Source of the DNA: Omnitrophica bacterium RIFOXYB12_FULL_50_7 | GTDB taxonomy: Bacteria > Omnitrophota > Omnitrophia > Omnitrophales > Aquincolibacteriaceae | NCBI GenBank assembly: GCA_001804345.1 | Contig: MHFU01000135.1 | Location: 14,437 to 35,490 of the forward strand | Direction of reading: 5' to 3' | DNA: 21,054 bases | In this document: positions 1 through 12,000 of the stretch, in pieces | Numbering within the stretch: the first letter of the stretch is position 1 | Layout of the letters: every line of letters begins with the position of its first letter | Position numbers and translations under genes: made by a program | Notes under the pieces: generated by a model | Database searches by the model: none | Seen by the model: only the letters and a program-made list of their open reading frames with translations | Told to the model about the DNA's origin: nothing

Positions 1-38
1 TGCCTCTTCGAGAAACGGCGACATTTTTAACTCAACTC

Positions 39-3000
39 ATGGCAAGACAAGAAGGGTCTTCGTTATCCTTGGCCTATCAGGCTGTGCAAAAATGGGTTGA
101 TGCGCGCTCTGAATTACTCTCGACTTCGGTTAAGTCAAGGACTCCTCAGCCGACGACCGAGGAAAGTCGTCGTGCTGAGGTGAGGAATCCCGCTGAGATC
201 AGGAGAAATCAGGCGTTGTTGGACCAGGCGCAAAAGTTTCTGGTCGTGGGTGGGAAAGTTGACTGGAAAACAATCGACGGGTTCATTGATCAACTCAAAG
301 GGCTGTCTGAAATTCCGTCTTCTGAAAAGGGTTCACGCATTACGACGGGCGCTATCAAAAATTTACGCGGTGAATTACAAGCTGAAATCCAGAAGAAACG
401 AAAAAAAGGCGAGCCGGCCGAGCTGTTGTTAAACGATTCCAAGTTAGGTTTGTTAGTTCAGGCCGCCCAAGTGATCTTCCAGATTTCACAAGCTCCGGTT
501 CAGCAGGGGGAAGAAAAGATCCCGGCCGGAGATCCTCTTTTGAGAGAGGAATATTTAAAGGTTGCTGAAGAAATTATCAAAGACGGAGAAAATAATGTGT
601 TATCCGCAACTTTTGCTATGGGTTTCCATAGTTATCTTGAACTCCCAGGGCTTCGGGATGTTTTTCTGGAGATGATGAATACTCGCCCGGAAATTGAGCC
701 GGATATCCGCGAAATTCAAACCATCATTGCGGGCATATCTTCCAATTCGATTTTTTTAGCCGCTCGAAAAATCCCTCCTTTTATCAGGGTTGCAAAAGCG
801 ATTGCGCCTATTTTGACCAGAAAAGTAACAGAGGATTTGGAACAGCAAGGCGCCGAAGAGCCCGTTGCGGGCGAAGAAAGCATTTTTAATGACCGTGAAA
901 TTCAAAGGCTGAGGGAAATCGCGTCGAAAAAAAGCGGATTCACGTTTGGTGATCTGCGATTTATTCTCAGCATATTTTTTAAGGGCAGGGACAATGAGCA
1001 GAAGATCAAACGTTTGAAAGATTTTGGTTTCGATCAAGCCCAACTGAGCCTGGCTGTGAAAGCAGTGAAACATCAACGGGAACGCGAACCCTTACCAGGA
1101 AAATATATTTATGATATTCGTCAACTCGCCATCAGGTTTTTAAACAGGGAGGGGATAGAGGTTTCAGTTTCGCCTGAAACCCCGGCGCCTGTTTTGGCAT
1201 CGCCAAAAATTTTACATGAACCTACGGAAGAAAAACTTCAAAAGCCGCCACTTGAAAAAGCAGAACCAACGACAGCCCTTGAAGCCGCTCCAGGACCCCC
1301 AATAGAGCCGGTGGCGCCTATTCAAAAAGAAGGGCCAGCAGCGCCTGCTCTTGCGACTGAACCCGCGCAAACTCCGACAGCGCAAGTCGCCGCTAGAGAA
1401 GAAGATGAGGGGGAGGAGCCAGAAGTAGTCGAAGGGGATTTGGCAGGAAAACTGACCCGGGAAGCGCGCGCGTTTGCCAAATGGATTTTGGATTTCACAG
1501 ATTCTCCTTCAAGGAAAAATTCGGAACAACTTATTCAGCTGGCTGTTGCTATCCCTGAAATCGTGATTTTAAGAAAAATTTTCGAGCGTCCGGAGGCCGT
1601 TCAGGATTGGGAAGAAAAATTTTCAAAGCGACTCATCCCGGCGGCTATCGCTGTTTTAGGACAAGGGCAGAAACTTGAAAAATGGCAGGAAAAGCTTATC
1701 TCAAGTTTCCAAGGCAGAACATTATTTGAAAAAGCCAGGGCTGTCGGTCAACTTAAAGAATATGGGGATTGCGAATCTTCGGAAGAGCTGGATGAGATTT
1801 ATCAATTCGTGATTCAGGATAAAAGCGGGGTAAAAGATGAGTTTGCTCAAGCTGTCATAAAGGCTAAACAAGAGAAGGACAAACACCGCTCCGAAGTGCG
1901 GGGGGGACAGTCCCAATCCCAATCGAGCGAAGCGGAGCTGAGACTGGGGCAGTCCCAACTGCCTTCAGATAAAGAAAAATCAAAGTTGGAACTGGCTCCC
2001 CCGCGCTTTCTTGCGAAAGCAAGAGCTGGGGTGCCTGTCCCCTTTGACGTTGGCCGATCTGAGTTGCGCGGGCAAGCAGGAGAAAATGACAGTTCCTCGC
2101 CTAAACAAGGCCTGATGAAGCTTGTTTCAAGTAAATCGATTGGGGGCAAGATGTTCCATCTGCTCTTGCTCGTCCCCATTGTTGGGACGCTTTTTTTGAT
2201 TTTGTCGGAAGCGGCAGGAATTCACGGGGGATTAAAAAATGTGCCGCGTCATGAAATGATTTACGCGATGGTGTTTGGCGTTCTCTTTCCGGTTTATACC
2301 TTTTTTCTCTGTAGAGCACTTGACAAACAAGACTTGAAACGCAAGAAAGCGGAAGAGAAACTTCAAAAATCTTTAGTATTTTTTAATACAGTATTCAATA
2401 GCGTCAGTGATCCTATTCTTATTCTTGATCCTAGTAATTTTAGAATCATAAAAGCAAATAAAAGCTTTTTGGATACTTTTAAGGTCAAGGAGGAAAGCGT
2501 CATCGGAAAAACTTGCTATGCGGTAACACATCATAGAGCTACGCCCTGCACGGCGCCGCATGACATTTGTCCTTTAGCAGAAACGCTTAGGACGGGAACT
2601 CACGCACGAGCGGTGCATGTGCATTTTGATAAGGATGGCGGAGCTATAGACGTAGAAGTTATAACTTCTCCTATTAAAAATGAAAAAGGAGAGACTACCC
2701 AGATTATTCATGCCGTTCGAAATATTACCGAGCGAAAACTGGCAGAAATCAAAACAGCCAGACTCGCAGCGATCGTGGAGGGGTCCGGCGATGTTGCGTG
2801 CGCCAAGGATATGGAAGGGCGCGTGGTTGCGGCTAATACGGAATTTTTGAAGATGGCAGGTGTCACAACCCTGGATGAAGTTCTTGGGAAAACAGATGCG
2901 GAAATTTTTGGCAAACACACTCCGGGCGACATCTTTACGGCTTGGATGGCTGATGAGGCGCAAGCAAGACAGGGGAAAGTGATCATTCAGGAAGAGCCCG

Positions 3001-6000
3001 CGTTCTATCCCGACGGAACAAAAAAGACCGTGCTTGTGCACAAATTCCCTGTGCGGGATGAACAAGGCGGGATTATTGGGACGGCCAACATTTCCCGCGA
3101 CATCACCGAGCGCAAGAAGGCGGAAGAGGCGCTGAGGAGTAGTGAAGAACGCCTGCAAAAGGCGCAGAGGATGGCTCACATCGGTAACTGGGATTGGAAT
3201 ATTCAAACCGGTAAGCTTCACTGGGAAGAAGAGAACTACCGGATCTTCGGACTTCCGAACGAAACCATTCCGTCAGTAGAAACATTTCTTGGAACAATCC
3301 ATCCCGATGATTTGGAGTTTGTAAAACAATCCATACAAGATGCTTTGGATGGAAAAAAACCGTATGACCTGGACATGCGTATCCGACGTTCCGATGGAAC
3401 TGAGCGAGTGGTTCATGCCCACGGAGAAGTCGATCGGGATGCCGGCGGGAAACCGATACGGCTCTTTGGTACAGTCCAGGACGTTACCGAGCACAAGAGA
3501 ATGGAGAAAGAGCTCAAGCGTCATTTGGAAGAGCTTCAGCAGGCACAGACCTTCATTCAAAGGGTGCTGGACGCCATCCCGCTCTCGGTTTTCATCAAGG
3601 ACGCTTCGGGTCGGTTAGTTTATGTGAATGAAAAAGCGGCCAGAGAGCTTTACGATCGACCGAAAATAGGAGTGTTCGGAAAGACGGACCATCAACTTTA
3701 TCCTGGAAACCCTGTCCAAGCTGAAAGTTTCCGTGTGGCCGACCTCGAGGTCTTTCAGAAAGCCACTATTGTTGAGACCGAGGAAACGAATCAATTGGCC
3801 GGAAAAGAACGGGTCATGCACGTCCGGAAAATCCCCATTTTTACCGCCGAGGGGAAGCCGCAATTCATCGTGGGTATTGCGGAGGATGTCACAAAAAAAC
3901 GCGAGATTGACAGGCGTCTTAGAAACTCGGAGGCGTGGGAAATTGCCACCACGGTTGTTGGACCGATCGCCCATGATTTTAACAATCTTCTCACCTTGCC
4001 TGTCGGTTATGCCGACATGATCGAACTCAAGCTCAAGGCAGGCGAAGATGTTACGGTTGAACTGAGAGAAATTCATCGAGCGATAGACAAGATGGCGGCG
4101 CTTTCGACCAACCTGCGGATACTTTCCACTGCCGGGACAAAGGAATTCGAAGTTTTTGACCTCAATGAAATTGTTAAGAGTACGGCCGTCATCCCTCAGG
4201 CGCAGTCCAATACTGTAACCTTGACCGTTGAAGGGCTCCAGACTCCCAATTTTATAAAAGGCGACAAAGGACAAATGACGCAGATCGTTTCCAATCTTGT
4301 GATCAATGCCACCGAAGCCATTCCGGATCGTGGAGAGGTCACGGTGTCCGTATCTTCTATCCGGATGGATCATCTTGTGGGTGTCTACGGCGATCCGGAC
4401 AGGTTCAAACCCGGAGAATACATCAGGGTTGCCGTGAAGGATACAGGAACAGGAATTCCACCGGAGGTGATGAAAAAACTTTTTAGGCCTTTTAATACGA
4501 CAAAGACCACTCAAAAGAAAAGAGGAACCGGCCTTGGACTTCCCAGCGTCAAAGCGCTTGTCCAAAGTCACGGCGGGTTCGTGGACGTAGTGACGCGTAC
4601 CCAGCGTGATCTCGCACAGGAACAGGGGACGACCTTTTTTATTTACATACCAGCGACACAGGAGCGCCCGACGGTCAAAGAGGCGTCCACCATGGAGCTT
4701 CGCGGCGGGACAGAAAATATCTGGGTGATTGATGATGAAGAGCAGGTTCGCGTGGTGGCGGCCGGGATTTTGAAAAAATTCGGCTATACCGTAACAATTT
4801 TCGAAAGCGGTCAAGAAGCAGAAAAGTTCGCGAGAAATTTGGAAGGACCGAAGCCCGATCTTATTATTTCGGACATGAAAATGGGGGGCGATGTGGGGGC
4901 CGGCATTCAGAGTTTCAAGAAGCTGAAGAAGATCTTAAACAATTCTGATTTGAAAGGTATTGCCATGAGCGGTTACCATGGCACGGAGATGACTACAGAG
5001 GATGTTTTCCAAGCGGGCTTTGGCCGGTTTCTGGCCAAACCTCTGGAACTTGTTGTGAGCTCTCTGATTCCTCGGGTGCGCAATGAATTGGATAAAGATA
5101 AATCGTCCGGAGACAAGGCGCGTTCTGAGGCGACACCCGCCGCTCCAGTCGCTGCTGCACCGGTTGTGGTGACAGCTGTCCCGGCACCGAAGCCTGCTCC
5201 GGAAAAGACCGGTGTTCACTTGCGTGTTTTAATTGTGGATGACGATCCAGGAGTTTCCAAGGCGCTTTTCGATATGATCAGAAATTCCCAAAAGAATGTT
5301 CCGGGCAGTGTTGCTTCCAATCTCCAGGAGGCTATAACTCAATTACAGAAGCCGGATAATTTTGACCTCGTGCTTCTGGATCAGCATTTGCCGGATACCG
5401 CGTCGGCGATCGAGTTGGCTAAAAAAATCAGAGAAATAGATAATAAACGCGGGAGAAAAACATGGATAGCGCTTTGTTCCGGAGCTGAGACCTTGGATGA
5501 ATTCAAGCCGTTGATAGATATCCAAGCGCGCAAACCGATTGGCCTGGACGGCATTAAAACTCTTTTGGCCGATGTCCAGAGAAGTATCGAAGTCCAAAGC
5601 CCCGGGCAACCAGTTTCGCGTTCTGAGTTGAGGGAGCAGACAACAGGGACTCGTACCTCGGGACTCGTACCTCATGGAAACCAAAACGAGTCTCGAATTC
5701 CGAGCCTTGAGTCCCGCGGCGAAGCCGCTAGGGATGATGGCGGGAAACAGGAAACCAAAGGCTTGTCGCCATCCGCCATCCGCCATCCGACAGACTTGCC
5801 GCGAAGCGGCGTTGGGCGGAGCGAGTTGAGGTCCCCGACCCTACGGGTCGAAGGACCCGGAGGGGCGGCTCTGCCGGATATTTTGCAGGCGGCGAAAGAA
5901 GAACTGGAAGCGAGCGAGACAAAGATCCGCGCTCAGTTTCTTCGTTTATCGAACATTCCTTTTTTGAATTCGAGTTATGAAAATATTCAGTCCGCTATTG

Positions 6001-9000
6001 CAGGGTTAGATCAGGCCATTCGTGACGGCACGGATGATGCCGTTCACCAGGCTCAATGGGACGTTGAGGAAGCCGTAGACGATCTGGAAAAGGTTCCAAG
6101 CCGCATCTTTAAAACAAACTCCGCCAGCTTTGAGGAATTGTCCCGGCGGGTTTCTGTTGTTGCCGACATTTTGCAGTCTTTGAAATACGAACCAGAAGGA
6201 CTCAGGGAAGCATTCCAAACCGTGGAAGTTGATCTTGGAAAAACACTGGAACTCCTGGACACGGAGCTTCTTCCTTCTTACTCGGAAATTCCCATGCTTG
6301 TGGAAAGTCGTGAGATTCTTGAAGTTGCGCGAAAAGATATTCAGCAAGTGATCCGTGAAGGTTGGGAGGAAAGCGTTGAGGATATTCGTCAGGAGATCAA
6401 TGATGCCGGGACTCTTTTAGAAAAGGTAAGCGACAATGTTTTCAGGCCGGCAGACAAGCGTGAAAAATTTCAGGCATTAAAGAAAACAGTTTCCGGAATT
6501 GTTGCCGCGCTTGATAACCTGAAATACCGTTCCGAGCAACCAGACGCCTTACTCAACGACTTGACGGCCTTGCGTTCTGAGATTCGGGACACATTAGGGA
6601 ATAGGGTAGAGCGTATAGGGGATAGAAAAGAACTAAACCCTATACCCTACAGCGAAGCAGCCCTCGGAGAGGGTGAACTATCTGCTAGAAAAGGTCGCTC
6701 GGAGCTGCGAGCGGCGCGAAACGACAAGGTGGAGCCGGAGCTAAGCGCGGAGGAGAAATGGAGAATTTTACGAAAGATCGCGGCATCCGATTTTAACCGG
6801 CGGCGACTTTCCTGGAATGGTTTAACGGACAAAGCAGAAGAAGATCGCTCTTACGCGATGGCTTTTTTGCTTTTACAGCATCCATTCATGAACGGAGAAG
6901 AGAAGGGAATTGATGAAGAAATAGATGCAGCCCTGGCGCATTTTGGCATCTCTAAAACGCCCTTTTCCCAAAGAGACGAATTCATAAAGATCCTGAATCG
7001 CGCACTGGTGGAGGCGTCTCAATATGGCGTTGATTTGCGGAAGCGTTACGAACGCATCGCGCAACATTTGGGGGAGACGCTTCAGTCAGATCAGGTGAAA
7101 ACGTGCCAGCAGAATCTTCAGGCAAAATCCCGAAAAGACGTTTTAGAACAGCGACCGCTTTTTGTGGAATGGCTAAGCGCCTTCGCCGATCCGAATGGTG
7201 CCCAACGGAAAACACTGCAAGATATCTACTCGAGATTTTTATTGCTTCCGCATGCGGTCTCTAAGGGATCGGAATATTACGTTTTTCTTCTTCCTCAACT
7301 GCCCTTATTGCCTGATACGGAACCTGAGCGGTGGTTTCATCTTGCGGGTGGTCAAAAAGCGTTGCGGCAGATTCAGCAAGCAGGCCTTGATCCGCAAATT
7401 GAAGCCCTAATTCAAAAAGTGGCGCCGCATCTCCAACGTTCGGAAACGAGAGCCGGTTCTGATCAAGAGGAGGCCGGTTCCGAGCAGCCCATCCTGGTAA
7501 GCGATCTGTTCAAGTGGTATCTGAAAGGAACAACGGACATGTCTGTGATTTTCAGCATGCATGAATTTTTGGAGCAACATACTGGTTTCAAAGAAAACGA
7601 TTCGGTCGAACAGACGGTCGCGGGTTTGATATCGATTGTTATTTCGGAAGGGCGCTCTGATAAAAGCAAGAGAGACAAACACACTGCAAGCCGGTTCATT
7701 GGTTGTTTGGGAACGCAAGCGGTTGAAACAGCACAAGAAGCTTTATTAACCAGGGCCCCCAATCTTCCCGACGCGGAAAAGGAGCGAATTTTAGAGGACA
7801 TGAATGAAACCTATAAAGAAGTTCTTCCGGAGTATGAAAGATTTCTGGGAAAAAGGGCCTCTGGCCAAATCTGGCAAGAAACCGTTGGCGAGGCGAAAGT
7901 AAAAAGCGATGTTATCAGCATCAATCTCAATCAGGAAATGGAAGCTAGGATTTCCGGGTTAAAGAATAAAGCGGAACAGGAGGCCGTGAAAAGCGCGTGG
8001 GACGGGTTCGTGGCGGAGCATGGTGAAGTTTATAATTTTGAAAAAATAACCTTTCCATCGCTTGTAACACTCGGAAGCATTTTCGAGAAGACCCGTTTAT
8101 TTGAGGCGGAGAAGCAGGTGAGAGATTCTTTTTACACGATTCATGTATGGGCCGGCGGATTTTTGTTCGGAGCGATGTTGGTGGTGGCGGGATATTATGG
8201 AATCCAAGACCTGAGCCTTCAGTTTCTTGCTTATGGTTTGGCGTTTGGGGGTTTTGCAACAGCTACTTTTAATTTCGGGAAATACCTTGGCCGGGTCATG
8301 GAAGCCAGAAGACAGGCGAGGGCAGCGAACGAGATGATGTCGTTGCTTAACCAGATCCGAAATCAGTATCAACCGCAGCAGGAGGAGCTCGAAAAATCTT
8401 CCCGTCCGGAAGAAGAATCCCGGATTCGTACGGAAATCGCCGAAAAAGTTGCCCAGGACCTTTCCTCCCGTTCTGAGGCGCGTACTGCTTCACCCTTGTC
8501 CACACCGGGTGTGGACAGGGGGCACCCTGGTACACACCCGGTGTGGACAGAAGGTGGAAATCCTGCCCGCTCCGTCCCGCTTTCACGGGCGGAATTGCGT
8601 TTACGGCCACAGGAGGACAATGAAAAGGCGAACCTTCATCCGCCGCTGGGCGAGGCGCAAGGAGAAGGGAAATTGACGGAGCCGCAAACATGGACCAAGG
8701 TTGAACGGTTGATCCCGGTCGTTGAGATTCATCCCGCGGTTGAGATGATCGCGAAAACGCTTCAAAGGATTATTCGCGGGAAGTTGAAAAAACACGAGAC
8801 TGTTTTTGTGGATTTTTACGGGAAATTCGCACCATCAGGCGATTGGATGGGCGGAGTTCTCGTGGGATTTACAGCCGCGGGTGTGGCATTTTTGTCCGTA
8901 TCCTCCATTAAGGCGCTACTGTCCTTAGAAGAGGGCGATGAAGTTTTAATTTCCAGTCAGCGCGGCGCACCCGCTATCGCCGTTACGCGAATTCCCAAAC

Positions 9001-12000
9001 CGCAGGGCGAAACAGAACGCTCGGAATTGAGGGATGAGATCAGGAGTGTGGGTGGTGTTTCTTTACGCGGTGTTGGTCCCAGAGGACAGCGATCACTGCA
9101 CCAGCTCCGATTACGAATAGGGCAGCAAATATTTCAATCATCTTTTTCCTCCGTGGCGACCTTGACGGTGGCAGGATACACGAAAATGCTGGAGATCGCA
9201 AGCAAGACAATGAATACGGCCATGGCGAGTTTTAGCCAGAAATTAACGGCTGCAAAAAAATTGCTGGCAAATCCCCCGCCAACGGCAAGGTACAACAGAT
9301 TAGCCAAAATTCCTGCCATGAATTTTCTCCGCGCTTTAGTGAAAAACGCCGGTTTTGGTTTCGCCATTGCTCCCGTCATTTCATTTTGGGAGTCCACCAA
9401 AACATTGCCCACAAGTCAACAAAATATTGCATTATCACCAATTTCAAATATACAGCCACTTCGCTCTGAATTGCGGAAGGTACCTGTCCTCCTTGGGGAA
9501 GTACGCGCTGACAAGTCTCCCACCTGGCCTGCGCATGACCCTGTGAAGATTGCGGTAATCGGGACGGGATTTGTCGGTGCGACCAAATCGATTCTGCTCG
9601 TTACCGATTGGGGACATGATGTTATTGGCGTGGATGTAAAGCCCGAGATTGTCGAAAAACTTTCTCAAGGGAAGCTGACCTTCCATACGGAAAGCCTTCA
9701 GGAACTTTTAGGCGAGGGGCTTGCGAGCGGAAGGCTCAGTTTCACGACAGATTACGTCAAGGCGCTCGAAGGCCGGGAGATCATCTTTTTGGCGGTCCCG
9801 ACACCTCAAGACGAAACGGGACATGCCAATATCAGTGCATTAGAAAATTCCGTTCGACGTATCGCACAACTTGTGAAACCCGGCGAACCCAAAATCATTG
9901 TTGGAAAAAGCACCGCTCCGCCACGCGACACTGTTGTGGCACTCAAACAAGTTGTTCAGGAGGAATTCCAGAAACGCCAGTCCGCTGGAGAAGACCTTCG
10001 AGGCGCGACGATCCATTTTGCGTGGGAGCCGGAATTTTTACGTGAAGGCAAAGAAGTGGAAGATGACCGCGGGGTTGCGGGCCGCATCGTGATTGGTGCG
10101 GAAGAACCGGTGATCGCGGAGCGGGTCAAAGCGCTTTACGCGCATGCCAATCCAGATCCCGGTCATGCCCGCAAACAGGTTCCAATCGTGATTATGAACC
10201 TGACCAGCGCGCAACTCGTGAAATATACGGCAAACGGTTGGCGGAGTATCAAAATATCTTTTGCCAATTTTGTGAGCCTATTAACCGAAGCGCTTGGTTT
10301 GAGCATTGATGATGTCATGGACACGATCGGGGCGGACCCCCGCATTCGTCGCTCTTTTTTAAGTGCGGGCCTCGGTTTCGGAGGTTCCTGTTTTCCAAAG
10401 GATCTCGCGGCTTTTGTCCAGATCGCTCGCAAGAACGGGGTTCTTCCGGGATTGGTGCTCGATGCCCTTGCCGTAAATGAACTTCAGTGGCAGCGCTTCC
10501 TGGAAAAAGTGATCATTCCGGAGCTCCAGAACGTTCAGGGGAAAACGATCGCCGTTCTGGGAGCCTCTTTTAAACCTGGGACGGACGATATTCGCGAATC
10601 GCGGTCCGTAAAAATCATCGAGAAATTGCTCAGCCGCGGTGCCAGGATCCGCGTCTATGATCCGGTCGCGGTCCCGCGTCTCAAGGATCCTCAAGGGGGC
10701 CCCCTCAAAGATGATACGGCCGTGGAATATTATTCCGATCCGTCGCAGATGAACGCAATGCTGGAGGGCGCGGACGCGATGATTCTGGCCACGGAATGGC
10801 CTGAGTTCGCAAAGATTGATTTTGAAGGTCTCAAGCAATGGTTTACCGATCACCAAAAACCGCTCCCGCCCATTTTTGACGGCCGCAATTTTTTTGGCAA
10901 GGCACGTTTCGAAGGACTTCCGTATCCTTATTTCAATATCGGGCACGGGGAATACCAGGGACCGCCCAAGGTCAATCGTGAAAAATTCATTGCCGATGTC
11001 CTGGGAACTTTCCTGGCGTTGCGTATTTCTTATATTAATACGATTGCAGAAAAGGCTGAACGGCTTGGGGCGAACATCCGGGATGTCATGCGTGGTTTTG
11101 GTTTGGATCCCACCGTGGGCGAGGATTATTTGGCGCCTGGGATCGGCTGGGGCGGTAATAAACTGATCACGGCTCTTGACGCCATTGAAAAGCTTGCGGA
11201 GGAGTATTTACCGGAACAGCTTCGGGAATTTCGGCGTCTTCGTCGCGAGATCCAGGAAAAGTTTGAATTTGGTCAGGAAACAATCCATGCGGAAACGGTT
11301 CCGGTCCCGTTCATCACGACGGTCAAAAGCATCAATGACGAACAGATCGGGCTTTATCTTGAAAAAGCAAAAGAAGCTGCCGGGGGCGATCTTCATAAAA
11401 AAGTGGTTGCGGTCCTCGGGCTCGCGTATAAACCCGGAGAATATGTTACCTACAAGTCCCGGGCGCTTAATTTGATCGAAGCCTTGCTTGCGGCGGGCGC
11501 CATTGTTCGGGCCACGGACGCTGAACCCCAGGCCATTCCGAACGCTAAGCGGGACCTGCAGGAACGGCATATTGCGTATAACGGCAATCTGGCGTTTGTT
11601 TCCGGGAATCCATCGGCGCAGGAGAACGCCCGCGAAGCGGTCCGGGGCAGCGATCTGCAGATCCTGGTTACCGACTCTGCGGCTTTTGCCGATATCCGGA
11701 ACGTTTTTTTTGATGAACGGGATTTTTTAGTTGCGCGCAATTCCCGCGTGGTAGATGGCCGGCATTTTTATAATCCCGATGAGCTGGCTAAGAAGGGAAT
11801 CGAATATTTTGCGGTCGGGACGCCGTCTCATATCCTTTCCAGTCGGATCCGGTTTGCAGAGTTGCAAAAGGAGCAAGAACGAGTTACCGCAACAGTGGAA
11901 CGAACACCGGAAAATGTTTCTACCTCTCCCTTGCCCATCGACGACCTGGCGGTGGGTCAGCGTTCCGAAACCCGTGAACCGATCGTTTTAAAGCCCGCGA

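Larger units (their letters stand above)
9018..9476 (+). other. RSELR-bracketed block that contains antisense genes
   Basis: RSELR at 9018-9032 and 9462-9476 delimit a block whose plus-strand translation is basic and low in recognisable structure. The minus strand holds two overlapping, well-formed small genes with a ribosome binding site. In the giant protein this block therefore acts as a linker made from captured antisense DNA. The two minus-strand genes are listed separately. Confidence 0.6.

Noticed and set aside
2574..3221. 215-residue minus-strand frame opposite PAS1-PAS3
   Set aside because: Opposite conserved PAS sequence, with no start signal and no recognisable features.
3615..4814. 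399-residue open frame on the minus strand opposite the kinase
   Set aside because: It lies exactly opposite well-conserved PAS, HisKA and HATPase sequence, has no ribosome binding site I can see, and its translation shows no domain or regular hydrophobic pattern. It is a shadow of the kinase codon pattern.
5768..5789. GCCATCC tandem considered as a CRISPR array
   Set aside because: The unit is 7 bp with no spacers, and there are only three copies; it belongs to the heptamer repeat type.
8347..8691. Minus-strand frame across linker block 4
   Set aside because: It consists mainly of the translated TGTCCACACC palindromes, which read similarly on either strand. No independent gene evidence.
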